A program made the translations under genes and the position numbers. The notes beneath the pieces are model-generated. The model worked only from the letters and a program-made list of their open reading frames with translations. It was not told the origin of the DNA and did not search any database. Shown here piece by piece: positions 1-13,183 of a stretch of 64,000 nucleotides of DNA (positions are counted from its first letter, which is position 1; each line of letters starts with the position of its first letter). The DNA comes from Quercus robur (taxonomy: Eukaryota; Streptophyta; Magnoliopsida; Fagales; Fagaceae). The DNA lies in contig NC_065544.1 in the NCBI RefSeq assembly GCF_932294415.1, positions 32,273,210 to 32,337,209 on the forward strand, given 5' to 3'.

Positions 1-2
1 AT

Positions 3-3000
3 CCGTCTTTGTTTAGGAGTTTGGATTGTGGGAATGGTGTTAGTGTTGTTGATAAGAGGATAGGTGGAATGGGATCTGGGATGGTTGTTAAGGCATTGCA
101 TAATTCATTGATGGTTGATGAGGGTAGAAGGGCTTCTTTTGATGGTAGATTGAGCTTGGATTTGGGCAATGCTGAGTTATTGAAAGTTTCTCAGCAAAAC
201 CCAGATGCCAATTCTGTACATGAGTCTTCTGTGCCTTCTGATCTCACTGCATCTGATACTGATAGCGTGTCCTCTGGTAGTACTTCAGGAGTGCAAGATG
301 TTGGGGGGGTTGTTGCCAAGGGAAAACCTCGAGGGATTGTTGTGTCGGCGAGGTTTTGGCAGGAGACTAATAGCAGGTTGCGGCGCCTGCAGGAACCAGG
401 ATCGCCATTACCAACAAGTCCTGGGTCAAGAATGAGTGTGCCAGGAAAGTTTGGTCAGTCGAAAAAGTTTGTTAGTGATAGCCCAATGTCTTCTCCTCGA
501 ACAATGGCTTCACCTATTAGGGGAGGATCGAGGCCTGCATCGCCAAATAAACTTTGGACATCTTCAGCTTCGTCTCCTTCGAGGGGGATTGCTAGTCCTT
601 CTCGGGTCAGGAATTCTGTTACTGGCTCGTTAAGTTGTAATTCAAGTAGTACACCTTCAATTCTCAGTTTCTCTGTTGATATTCGGAGAGGGAAGATGGG
701 GGAAGAACGGATTATTGATGCACACTTGTTGAGGCTTCTGTATAACCGGTACTTGCAATGGCGGTTTGTAAATGCAAGGGCAGATGCAACCTTCAAGGTG
801 CAGAGACTGAATTCTGAGGTATGGTTATCAGGCTATTTCAATATAGTAATATACTGATTGTGGTATCTTCTTTTATTCTTCTAATTCAATTAATGTTTGT
901 ATAGACTTGGTTTCCATTAGTCAGAGATGATTTGGACTTGTCTTTTAGTGTCATCTTGAACACTTCTACATGACAGTAGCAAGTTTAAAGCAACAATTAC
1001 AATGCTTTAAATGTTAAAATGAAATCATAGTAGCACCTCAATACTTCCCTGTTGGATTCCTTTTCTTAGAGAGCACTGAATTTTTTTGTTCAATTTAATA
1101 TTTAACTAGTTGGTAATTCATGCAAGGCATAGTAAAGTATAACAAAATATAATTTTTTTTTCTCTTTTATTTTTGTCTAAATATGAAATTTGATAATTAT
1201 TGCAATTACTAATAGGAATTTATAATGATTGCATATTTGTGTTGGTATATAGAACTATCTATTCTATTCTACCATATAAAGAAAATATGGCACGACTATT
1301 TATCAAAAAAAGAAAAAAGAAAATGTGGCTTGCAAAGATTCTAAATTATATATAGTAATAGAATTTCAAATCAATTAAAAAATATGTGTTAGAATAGTAA
1401 TGTATAAAATTGTGAGGATTCAAAAGCTTATGTGGAAAATATTATTAGCTCAACCAAAAGTCAATTGTATTCGGTTATATATATATATTTGGCGTTAGAT
1501 AATTCGTTTATGACCTTCAACATCAAAGATGGGTTTGAGAATTTAGCAAGTTTTCAGATTCTATACATTGAATGTAACTGTATGGTGAGATGCATATTGT
1601 TTGATAGAAATGGCATATTGCAAGTGGTGATAACACAAAAGGATATAACTGTTCATTTGAGAATTGTAGACTGAATATTAGGGGGGAAGGATCTTAAGCA
1701 ATTTGCAATGGTGCTTTTAGGATGTTCAAGTATTAAAGTGACACGCAGACCTAAGCAGTCACTACTCACTAGAGATAGAGCCAGGCTAGACGATGATGAA
1801 GGATGCTGCATTCTCAATTGGAAGGACTTTATGATTTCTATTGATGTCTTTATTTAAGCCTCTATATGGCGTACTTAATTGCACCTCAATTTCTTGAGCT
1901 TCCAGTAGTAAAAAAGAAATTTTTTAATATTATGGGTTGGTGAATTTTTAAATGGTTTATCACTCTGTAAGATTGGGTACTGTGAACCCCATTGCATGGC
2001 TATTCTAAGTGGTCTTTATGATTTAAGGAAAGCTGGATGGAATTAGTGTGCCGTCAGACAAGAAACTGTTCAGGATTGTGCGGCCAACTGGAGCAAGTAT
2101 TTGACCGTAATTGCAGACAATCATTATATACTTTCACATGGCTTTGTAGGCATGTGGAAAATGAATGAGACTCTTTTAATCCTGCACCCCTTTCTTGTCA
2201 TTACTATGAATTGAAAGAGAGCTTTCATCCTTGTCTTTACACTAGTAAATACACATTGTGGATTAAGCAGACTTGTTATAAAGAGGTGGAGAGTAAGGTT
2301 AAGGAGGATTGTTCTTAGTTCCAATTATTCTATGTTCAATTGGGTAGTTGATGTAGCCATGGAAACTTAATTTGTTACTGCTTTGCAAATTTTTCTATTC
2401 AAGATTTATTTTGCTAGAATGGCAGTTGATTCAAGAACTTAGATATTCTAAACTTAGATTGGTGCTGGGAAAGGAGAAGATTCTTGTGGCCTACTATAAT
2501 TACTTCAGTTTAAGTGGCTAATTGCAAAATGGGTTGTGTTAAATTCCTTTCAAGTTTGTCAGTGTTTCTAATACCAACCTTATCTACATCTACTTATCAA
2601 AACGTAAAAAATGAGTAGGTTTATTAAATGATTTTTGTTCATATTTTATGCAGTAACCCAAAGTGTGCCTTTTTTCAGACATCTAATTATCCTTTCCTTT
2701 CTTGCCTCATAATGTTGCACAAGATTTATATAAGCTCAGGATTTGGTTATTGTTATTAGATTTCCTGTTTAGCTGCAAACAAACCTGATCATAATTGCCC
2801 AATTCCTTATAAGATTACTCATCAGATTGTTTGAGATCTATAATCTAGTACACCCATTTAAGGAATCTTGATTTTCTGTTTGTTGTGATAATTTCAACTA
2901 ATGCATTGATACTTTCTGTTTGGTTTTTCTTTTTCTTTGTGGTCAGTGTGTTTTAACTATGCTAGGTCATTGTTTTTAATTTCAGAACTTGCTGTCACAT

Positions 3001-6000
3001 CCTAGTAAAAAAAAAATTTGTGGTTGCATCTCTGGCCGCATTTGATGTAGATAAATCAGTTAGCTGCTAAACTTTTCAAAATGATCATGGCAATATTTAG
3101 TCCACTGGTCTTATCTGAATGTTTTTCTTTGCATCAGAAAAATCTATGGAATGCATGGGTAACAATTTCAGAACTACGGCATTCTGTCACACTTAAAAGA
3201 ATCAAGTTACTATTGCTGAGGCAAAAGTTGAAGCTAACTTCCATCCTCAGGGGACAAGTAAGATTCAGAGTTTTACATCATTTAAATCAGTTCCATGTTT
3301 GTTATCCACTTGGCTCTTAAATTCCCAGTGACTTTGAATGTGGTATATAATTGGAAATATGATCTGCTTGTCCAGTTATATAAACTTTAGGAAAGGTAAT
3401 CAATCATTCACATTATAATGTAGAAACCCAGTGACAAGTTAGATTCAGGGATTTACTTTATTTAAATCAGTTTGATATTTATTAAGCACTTGGCTTGTAA
3501 ATACCCATTGACTTTGAATTTGGTACATGGAAATCCACTTGTCCAGTTATATAAACTGTAGCCTGTGGGAAAGCCGGAAAGCTATTCAATCATACACATC
3601 TATTTAATGTTGAAAATTTTGGGGAACTATTTTTTGCTCAGCCTTGAGCAGTGTCAAATTTTGTGGAGGCTTTCTTGCAAGTGAAAGAAAGTATTGGTTT
3701 CTTTCTTCTATTTAGCACATATGAATTACAGTCACATTCTTTTTTTTTTTTTGATAAGTAATAAGAATAGTATTAATCATGAAAAAAGAACGAATAAAGC
3801 AAATACAAGGTGTTCATTATGGTGAACACAAGAAAAAGCAACAAAAAACAACAAAGATAGAAAAAGCAGCTTAGGGGATAATACTAAGGGAAGAAAGAAA
3901 CTCAATGACGGAAGAACAAGTCGAAGAACCCCAGCTCCTAGACCAATCAAACAGAGCACTATGGCATATGGCTTGTAACTGAACATTCGATTTCTCTTTA
4001 GCCTCAAAAGAGTGCCGATTTCTTTCCATCCAAACAACTCACATCAAACAACCAGGAACCACATTCCAAATGTCCGAAGAAAATTTCCCCAACCAAAAAC
4101 TCCAACAAGACACCAAACTCTTCACAGAACCTGGCATGACCCATTGGATCCCAAATACCTGTAAGATTCGTACCCACAACGAGTGAGCTACAGGACAGTA
4201 TAGGAGAAGATGATCCACAGTTTCCTCATTACAGCAGCACATACAACATCGATTCACCAAAGGGAGACCCCGGAGCATCAGATTATCCAAGGTAAGTATC
4301 CGACCATGTGCTGCTGTCCACATGAAAAACCCACCCTTTTAGGAATCTTAACAAATCATGAAGTGAAACCCATAAATATTAATTTAGTAACATGAACCTA
4401 AAACTGTCTGCTGCCATTAAAACATAACTAAAATAGAGAACTTGTTAGAAATGGCCACCCTAGATTACTAGTTAGTGTTCAGATTTTGGACAATAAAGGG
4501 ACAGCTACAGGACAGAATAGCAACAGAAACATTGAAATTCTAGACCTCCAGTCCCATTCTGTAATTCAAATCCCACTGCTAGCAGCAAATTGGAAGTTTT
4601 ACCAACATGAGTTTCCCGTCATTAAGAAGTAGTCAAGCAACAATTTGGTGGCTTTTTACCAGGCTGCTACAATTCTTTATTCAGGCCTTTTGACATGAAA
4701 CAACAGAGATCACGTTCAAAGAATCTTCCACCCCAAGTTCTTTGTAGTCCCTTTTGAATCGTTTAGATGTTCAAGCTTTACTCAGTGCCAATATGAGATC
4801 AGTACAGTATGTTTTCTGTTGTTGGGTGGTGGTGGGGAACTAGAAAAACAATGGTGGCAAAGGAGATAAAGGAAAGAATAAAACTGCATTTGTTCAAAAT
4901 TCAAATCCTAGAGATTTCAACCGTAATAACTGTGATACCTGCAAGGAAAGTATTCAAGGACAGAGGGAGCAACTTGGGGCGAAGATTTTGTCAACAATAA
5001 ATGGAATTGAGAGTAATGGTATAAAAACTGAGTTGACCTTGGATCTTTTTATGCGTATGGAGTGTGGGAAAGATGGGAGATGGGCTATAGTGTGGTCTGA
5101 GGTTAATGAAGTGGGCCTAAAAGTGGTGCAACCTCTAAAGCCCACTGTTCATAATGTTATTACTTCTATCCCACTTAATACAGCCAAGCCCAAATCTGTT
5201 TGGAGGCCATGCCAAAGCCATACTTTGGTAAACCCAGCCCACAGTCAGTGTTTAAAATCTGGGTTAGCTACCACAGTGATCTCACACATTACGACCAAGC
5301 CTTCAAACTCAGGTTCGAAATCGCAAGATGCGATGGTTTTCTCATCAGTAGTATCGGTCAGCTCAGGAGCCAACAAGCCAGTTTCGGCAGAGACCCACCC
5401 CGATGGTGCACATTCGGTGCATTCCGATTCAAGATATGCCACTATCACAAAACTTGTACCTTTGTCTCTTGTCTCACCATCTGTATCGGCAAGCCCAGGT
5501 ACTGACAAGTCAATTTCATATGGTTCTTTCTTGGTGCCTTCCGATACCAGTTCTGACAGCGAATTTGCTGTTCTTCAAAGTAAGTATTCTGTCCTCGCAT
5601 GCTATTGAACCTAGTAAGACTTGGGGTACATCAAAAAAATGGGTTCTCGAACTCAGAGATGGGAGACAAGTGGTGGTACCAATTGAGATCAAAAGCCAAT
5701 TGATAGATAGTGCTTTGGTTTCTGATGTTGATGTGGAACAAAAGGAACTTATTAATCCAGGGAATAGGCTTCGGATTATACAAAGTAATTCTAAATGGGA
5801 TACGGTGCTTGTGGAGGATGTCGATTCCAATTGTTCTTTAGAAGACGTTGGTGATTTGGTTGATGTATGTCAGCACTATGAGGATTCTTTAGAGCCATTG
5901 AGCGTAACCCCTTTGGCTATGTCAAGTTCAATGGAGGCTCCAGTTATAAGGGATCATTCGGACAGGGTTGAAGATGTTTCACCACAAATGTCTCAATGGT

Positions 6001-9000
6001 TTCAAAGTAAATTCCAGGGGTTTGATGATTTTTTGGAGACTTCAGTTGAAGGGTTGGAAGAAGTGGCAACAAGTTTTCTCTTGGCTGCTGAAGCGAAGAT
6101 GAAACAAAGGAAGTTTGAGTTGTCTGCTCAAAAAAAGAAAATAAAGGGAGGCAGGAGGGGTTTACGGGAACTATAGAGCTTAACTATGGAGCTTATTTAG
6201 TTCTGTTAATTATGACTCTTCTTTAGTTGGGCCTTGCAGTGTTAATAGGGAGAGGGCTTTGATTGTGTCTAAATGAATTTGAAGATTTTATCTTGGAATG
6301 TGAGAGGCCTGCATGAAAGGGATAAAAGGCTTCAAATTAAGAACCTTATCAGAATGTGGCAAGCTGACATCATATGTATACAAGAGACAAAGATGGAATT
6401 GATTACTGGGGGATTTGTTAGAAGTTTATGGGGTTGCCACTATGTGGATTTGGTGTACTTGGGTTCTTTGGGCGCCTCAGGAGGGATTTTGGTTATGCAT
6501 AGTAGGGTAGTGGAGAAGCTTAAAGAAGCTGTGGGGCACTACTCAGTTTCTTGCAGATTCAAGAATGTGGGTGATAATTTTTAATGGGTATTCACTAGTG
6601 TTTATGGTTCTAATGTGGATAGGGAGCGTAGATTGTTGTGGGAGGAATTGTCGGGTCTTCATAGTTGGTGGAACGTGCCTTGGTGTGTATCAGGGGATTT
6701 CAATGTTGTTCGTTTCCCAACGGAGAGATTGGGGACTGTTAATTTTACTCAAGCAATGCATGACTTCTCAGATTTCATTTTTGTGCATGGTTTGTTGGAT
6801 ATCCCTATGACAGGTGGTAGGTATACATGGTCCAATTCCATCTTTGGATCCAGGATAGATCGTTTCCTTTTTTCTCCTGATTGGGAAGATCATTATCCCA
6901 ATATGTCACAGAGGAGGTTGGCATTATCTTGGAGGGTGGTGCAATTCAAAAGGGACGAAGACCTTTTCATTTTGAGAATATGTGGCTCCAGGTGGAAGAT
7001 TTTGTGGGGGAGGTGAAAGATTGGTGGGATTCTTATCAATTCCAAGGTACACTTAGCTACAGAATGGCCATGAAATTAAAAGCCGTGAAGGCAGACTTGA
7101 AGAAGTGGAACGAATTGGAGTTCAGAAATGGCTGTAAAAAAATACAACTGTGGAGTGATTTGAATGCTTTGGATGCAAAAGAGGAAGTGGTAGTTCTATC
7201 AGAAGAGGAGAAGTTAGAGAAGGCAAGGCTTCAAACAGAATTTAAAAAAAATCAGCCTTTTGGAAGAGATTAGTTTGAGGCAAAAATCAAGAATGCTCTA
7301 CTTGAAGGATGGGGATAGCAACACAAAGTTCTTTCATCAAATGGCTAACTCGCATAGAAGAAACAATGCAATTACTAATCTCAAGGTTGATGGGGTCCTG
7401 ACTTTTGATCATCAAAAAAGTATAGAGGATTGCATTATTTAGTTTTATAAAAATTTATTTACGAAACATAAAGTCTATCGCCCACATCTAGATGTGCTTC
7501 CTAAAATCTATGATTACAAGGCTGGCTGGTTGGTGAGGCCTTTTGATGATGTAGAAGTTTTTGGGATAATTAAAAACTTTGAGGGGGATAAAGCTCTGGG
7601 CCCAGATGGTTTCCCTGTGGCTTTTTTCCAAGCTTGCTGGGATGTTATCAAATCAGATCTCATGGAGATTTTTCAAGTTCTTTTTGAGAGAGGTCAGTTC
7701 GAGAAAAGTTTAAATGCAACCTTTTTCTCCTTGATTCCCAAAAAGTTAGATGCTGTAGAGGTGAAAGATTTTCAGCCTATTAGTCTGATAGGGTGGGTTT
7801 ACAAAATTATTGTTAAAGTATTGGCTAATAGGTTGAAAGAGGTGATTGGGGATGTTATTTCGGAGTCTCAAAATGCCTTCATTAAGAATAGGTAGGTTCT
7901 AGACTCATGTCTCACTGCAAATGAATGTTTGGACAGTAGGCTGAGATCAAGAATTTCGTGGGTGTTATGCAAGTTGGATGTGGAGAAGGCTTATGATCAT
8001 GTGAATTGGGGTTTCCTAATTTATATGCTTGAGCGGCTTGGGTTCCCAGAAAAATGGAGAAAATGGATTTTTTATTGTATATCCATGGTCAGATTCTTAG
8101 TTTTGAATAATGGAGCTCCATCTGGTTTCTTTGAGAATTATAGAGGCTTATGACAAGGTGATCCTTTGTTTTCATTATTATTTGTTGTTGTTATGGAGGT
8201 AGTTAGCAAAATGATGGATAAGGCGGTGACGGAAGGTCGATTTTTTGGATTTAGTGTGGGTACCTCCACAGGTGATCGCTTACAGGTAACTCATCTTCTC
8301 TTTGTAGATGATACGTTGGTTATGTGCGATGCTAATATTGACTAGATGTTGTTTTTGCACCTGATTTTGTCATGGTTTGAGATTTTATCGGGATTGAAAA
8401 TTAATTTGGATAAGTCTGAACTAGTTCCTCTGGGTGTGGTTCCAAATTTTGAGATGCTAGTAGATGCGTTGGGTTGTAAGCAGGGCTCACTTGCTATGAA
8501 ATATTTAGGCCTTCCATTGGGTACAAAATGGAAAGATAGAGGGAGATTGGTGCTCTAATTCTATTCCAGGCTCCTATGGGGTGAGTTTATGGAAAACTAT
8601 TAGTAGTGGTTGGTCTACTTTTTCTCGCTACATTCAGTTTCAGATTGGAGATGGGACTAGAGTGAAATTTTGGCATGATGTCTGGTGTGGGGATAATCCT
8701 TTGAGTATGTGTTTTCCAAATTTATTCAGAATTAGTAATGATAAAGAGGCTTATGTGACTGATCTCGTGCAGTTTCCTAATGGGGTTCTTTTTTAAGACT
8801 TAGAATTCTTGCGAGAAATTAATGATAGGGAGTCGGATTCTTTGTCTATTTTTTGGAATGTTACATATGGAGTCTCATTGAGAGGTATTGGTGAGGATAA
8901 GATGTGTTAGACACCTGTTAAGAGCAAGGGCTTTGAGGTAAGCAGTTACTATTACGCTTTGTTGGGTGTATGTACTCAATCCTTCCCTTGGAGAAGTATT

Positions 9001-12000
9001 TGGAAGCAAAAGGTTCATTCCAGAGTTGCATTTTTTTGTTTTGGAGAATCGGTAGACCATCTTTTACTACAATGTCCTATTGTTTACGAGTTGTGGTCCA
9101 TGGTGTTCACCTTGTTTGGTATCCATTGGGCGATGCCAAAGACTGTAGTTGAGCTCCTTGCTTGTTGGCAAGGAAATTTTGGTCATCATCGTAATGGTGT
9201 TATTTGGATGGTTGTCCCCCATTATTTGATGTGGTGCATTTGGCGGGAGAGAAACAACTGGTGTTTTGAAGATTCTAAAGGGACTATAGCTGATTTAAAA
9301 CTTTTCTTCTTTAAAACTCTATCGGACTGGATGTCTATCATAGGAAGTCATTCTATTTTTTGGGTATATGATTTGATGGATGCTTGAATTTCCTTTACTT
9401 ATCAAAAAAAAAAAAAAGAAAAAGTTTTTTGTTGTTGGGTTCCCAAGGCAGACAACCTTTCAAGTAATAAGGCTTTGGACTTGCCTGCTGAACTCTTCCC
9501 ATTCTTACATGAAAATTCGGGAAAATTACACTTTACCACTCTAAACTATATCTCAAATTACACTTTGAACCCTAAACGTTCAGAATGCACGCTTAGCATC
9601 CTAAACTATAACCCATTTTACACTTTGCACTCTACCGTCACTTCTTCCGTTGTCTTGGACAACACCATGTGAAAAAAAACCCAATTTCCCCTCTTTTCAA
9701 TCCCTTAAAAACAAAGTAGAAATTACACTTTACCATTCTAAACTATACTCTCAATTACACTTTACACCCTAGAATTTTGTTTTCCATCCAAAATAACGCC
9801 AGAATTGACGACAAGGTGCAAAGTATAACATAGATTATAGTTTAGGGTGCTAAGAGCATCCACAGCAGTGGATCTATATTTTTAGCTTTTTAGCTACACA
9901 AAAAGTCACTTTATCTATTTTACCTCCACACATGCTGCAGCAGTGGATCTATTTTAGCTTTCAACCCAATAAAATAATATAAACATCCTAATAAAATAAT
10001 ATAACCACTATAATAAAATAATATATCCCACTACCAAAAAAAACCTCCACAGCACCATCCACAACCACCTCTACCATTAGCCACACCCACAACCACCACC
10101 ACCACCACCACCGGCCACAACCACCATTCTACTTTGGCAGCCACAACCACCATTCTACTTTGGCAACCACAACACAACATAGAAAAAAAAAAAAAAAAAC
10201 ATAAACAAAACCACAACCACATTCACAAATTCCACAAACACCATTTCTATTCTCAATTCATTGAATCAATCGCTTCTAAACAACGATTCCAGGCACCAAG
10301 CTCCCGCCCTGAGCTGTGGGACCCAGATTCTTGATCTTAACCGTGGCGGAGGAGCTCAGATTCTCCGTCTTGATCTTCGTGTTTCGAGCTGAGCCGAACC
10401 GGAGCCTCCACCTGTGTTGGCGATGTCAAGGCGAGCTGTGGTGAAGGTGCGAATGGAGGAGTCGTCTTCATCGGAGTTTCAGTGTTTGCGGCTTCAGGGG
10501 CTTCCTCGTCGGAATCGTTGTCAGAATCAATGTGGGTGATGGGGCTTGGGGTGGGTCAGCGAGCTGGGTTGGCGGAACAGATCGGCGATGAGTGAGTTGG
10601 CCGGCGAGCTGAGGGATGAGGGAGATGAGGGAGCTGGCCGGCGAGATAGAGAGAAAAAAAAATGGAGGAAGAAAGAAGAAAGAAGAGAAGCCGGAGAGAG
10701 AGAGAGAATAGGAAATGTATATTTAATTGGAGAGGAGAGAGAATTGTAATAAAAAAGTTTTTTTTTTTTTTACTTGTGAGCTACAGTGCACATCTATTTT
10801 TAGCTGAGGAGCTAAATCTTTTTAGATTTAGCTCCTCTGCTGCATGGTGTTTTTTGTGATAAAGAGCTAAAAAAATACCATTATACCTATATAGCACCAC
10901 TGCTGTGAATGCTCTAACTATGTATTCTGAAAGTTTAGGGTGCAAAGTTTAATTTAGAGTATAGATTAGGGTGGCAAAGTGTAATTACCCTTGAAAATTC
11001 TTTCTAAGTGTGCATTCCTTTTGTCGCTTCTCCTATGATTTTAAGCTTGGGGTAAAGAATTTATTAACCCTAATACTCATTTATTATTTAAAGGTTGTGC
11101 GGAAAGTGTAATCGGACCAAAGACCCTTATATCTCATACAATCTTTACTCATAACATGTGATATACATGGAAGATTAATTTGTTACTACTTTGCAAATTC
11201 GTCTATTCAGGAGTTATTTTATTGGGCCCACAGGTGAAGTCCAATTGAAGTAAAAGTCATGTAGTTTTAATTGTTTGGTGATATGTATCTAGGACTAAAA
11301 CAGCTTTTAATTATTCAAGTGATGCCTGTCTTGGTCACTTTAAGGAAAAAAAAAGGGGTTTTGGGGGTGTTTTTGTGGGGAGGGGGGTGGGGGTGGGGGT
11401 TGGTGGGAAACCCTTAGAGGAATCCAGATGACCGAACTTAAAGTTGTAATTAATCTTTTGGACTGAATTCCACTCATGTCATTAAATGAGCTGGTGAGAG
11501 GTCTTGAGGCCCTAGGAATATGGCTATCTCAGAATAAAGAGTGTGATAAGCTAAGTATGACCTTGTTTATTGATTTATCCATTTTAAGGTTTTTATGTGT
11601 TCATTTGAGAATTGACTTTATTTCTATAACAGTGGTCCCCAGGGATCCCAGACATGGGATCCTTGGGAGAGCCACCAACTCCAACTAACAAGCTTTCTCC
11701 CCCCCTTAGAGTTTGTTCGTTTAGTTTTTCTGATTATAAGGTTTTCACATGCTGCTCTGTGGGCTGGTTGTGTAGTACAGTAGTAGTGGTAGTTTTCTGA
11801 TTTTTTTCCCCCTCCTTTTAAAGGAGAGCTGATCCTGGTATGTCATTCTTATCCTGCAATGAACTCTTGGTTTTTATTTTGTATTTTATCCAAAAAATAA
11901 ACCTTACAAATGGTCTGAATTAATATGTTGGAATTTTGGATGCTGACTTTCTTTGACTTAATAATTTTATGTTTGTTATCATTAATTTAAGGAAGCACTT

Positions 12001-13146
12001 CACTAGATGATTTCCCTGTCAGACAAAAGTATTTTTGCTTTGATCACTGCTATTTGTTTTATAATATTTTTTTTCTTTAAATCATAAAAGAAGTTTGTTT
12101 TACTTGTTGAATGTAGTTGAATTATTTGGAAGATTGGGCCCTTTTAGATAGAGATCACTCTAATTCTTTGCAAGGAGCAACTGAAGCATTGAAGGCCAGT
12201 ACGCTCCGTCTTCCAGTTGTTGGAAAAGCAGTAGTATGTACCTTCTCCTTTCATCTTGATTTTTGTAGATAAATATCAGCTTATCAAAGGCTCAGATATT
12301 GGTGCTGTTGAGGTTGCTAATGAGCTTAACTTTAATTTTACAGGCTGATATTCAAAATCTGAAGGATGCTGTGGGTTCAGCAGTTGATGTGATGCAGGTG
12401 ATGGGATCCTCAATATACTCTCTTGTTTCAAAGGTAATCTCTTTCTTTTTATTTTGAATTTGTTTCTCCATTTCTTAGGCACTATGCAGTAGTTCATCTG
12501 TTAATGACATTATACTTGCAGAAATAAATTCTTACTAAAATAAGAAAATACATATAACTTGTGTTCTGGCTTTTATAATTTTATGGGTAACGCACTCCGC
12601 CTTTGTTGGTGCTTGGTGTTCCTATTTTTTTTACATTTTTGGTTTCAAGCCAAAAGAAGAGAAGGTTTTAGGTAGGTTGTAGCAAACATAAAACTTAGTC
12701 ATAATGTATTGAGTATGAATCTATGAGTGCAAAAGTGCATGGTGGAGTCACCTCATCTGCATGAGCACCTAGAAACTAGCTTGCTAGTCATCATTTATAT
12801 CATGGTTTTAAAACCTGATCGGACTGGCCAGTCAGATCAAGTTAACTGGGAACCAGTCACTATTCCGGTTTTTGAGACCCACAAAATTCGTAAAACTCAG
12901 CTTTTTGTTAGGAACCGCTCAAACTGCTGTAAAATTGGCCAGTTTGCTAAATTGGGCACAAGTTTTCTGGTCAGATCTGGTTTTCTTCCATGGAAAATTT
13001 TGCTTAAAAATGCTGCCGACAGTCAAAGTATGTCAATCTTGTTCACTGTGGGAAGCATCACGTTGTTTGTTGAAAGTCCAAAGTGCTAGAAGCCCAAGCC
13101 ATTGATCCCATTCGTCAGATTTTTATTCATTTTTATTTGCGATTTT

Positions 13147-13183
<37 letters not shown>

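Larger units (their letters stand above)
4827..9423 (+). mobile_element. L1-type LINE in intron 2, bounded by 16-bp TSDs
   Basis: The element carries an ORF1 remnant, a decayed ORF2 and an A-rich tail (9405-9423). It is flanked by GTTTTCTGTTGTTGGG (4811-4826) and GTTTTTTGTTGTTGGG (9424-9439), a 16-bp target-site duplication with one mismatch, so both ends of the insertion are fixed. ORF2 has an endonuclease, reverse transcriptase and zf-RVT end with several in-frame stops. A segment between RT and the C-terminus is missing near 8560. It lies in the same orientation as the QWRF gene. Confidence 0.92.
9519..10991. mobile_element. Mutator-like MITE with 9-bp TSD, split by a Harbinger element
   Basis: Terminal inverted repeats of about 30 bp pair the left end (GGGAAAATTACACTTTACCA) with the complement of the right end (AGGGTAATTACACTTTGCCA). 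The element is flanked by a perfect 9-bp duplication, TGAAAATTC, at 9510-9518 and 10992-11000, the length expected for Mutator-like elements. Without the nested 9854-10914 insertion it is about 0.4 kb and has no coding capacity. It lies in QWRF intron 2, close after the LINE. Confidence 0.85.

Noticed and set aside
455..796. Minus-strand frame opposite QWRF exon 1
   Set aside because: It is the complement of a conserved coding exon and has no homology of its own.
9..857. TTG at position 9 as the start of the QWRF protein, with an end at 857
   Set aside because: The frame is open upstream to the window edge, and the family C-terminus lies in later exons. The GAG|GTATGG donor at 818 ends the exon, so the reading from 819 to the stop is intron.
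3739..4400. A target-site duplication for the antisense LINE fragment
   Set aside because: No matching pair was seen beside the T run at 3740 and the 5' end near 4385.
10031..10222. Minus-strand glycine/tryptophan-rich ORF
   Set aside because: It comes from CCA and CCACAA simple repeats inside the Harbinger element and ends in a poly(A) tract.
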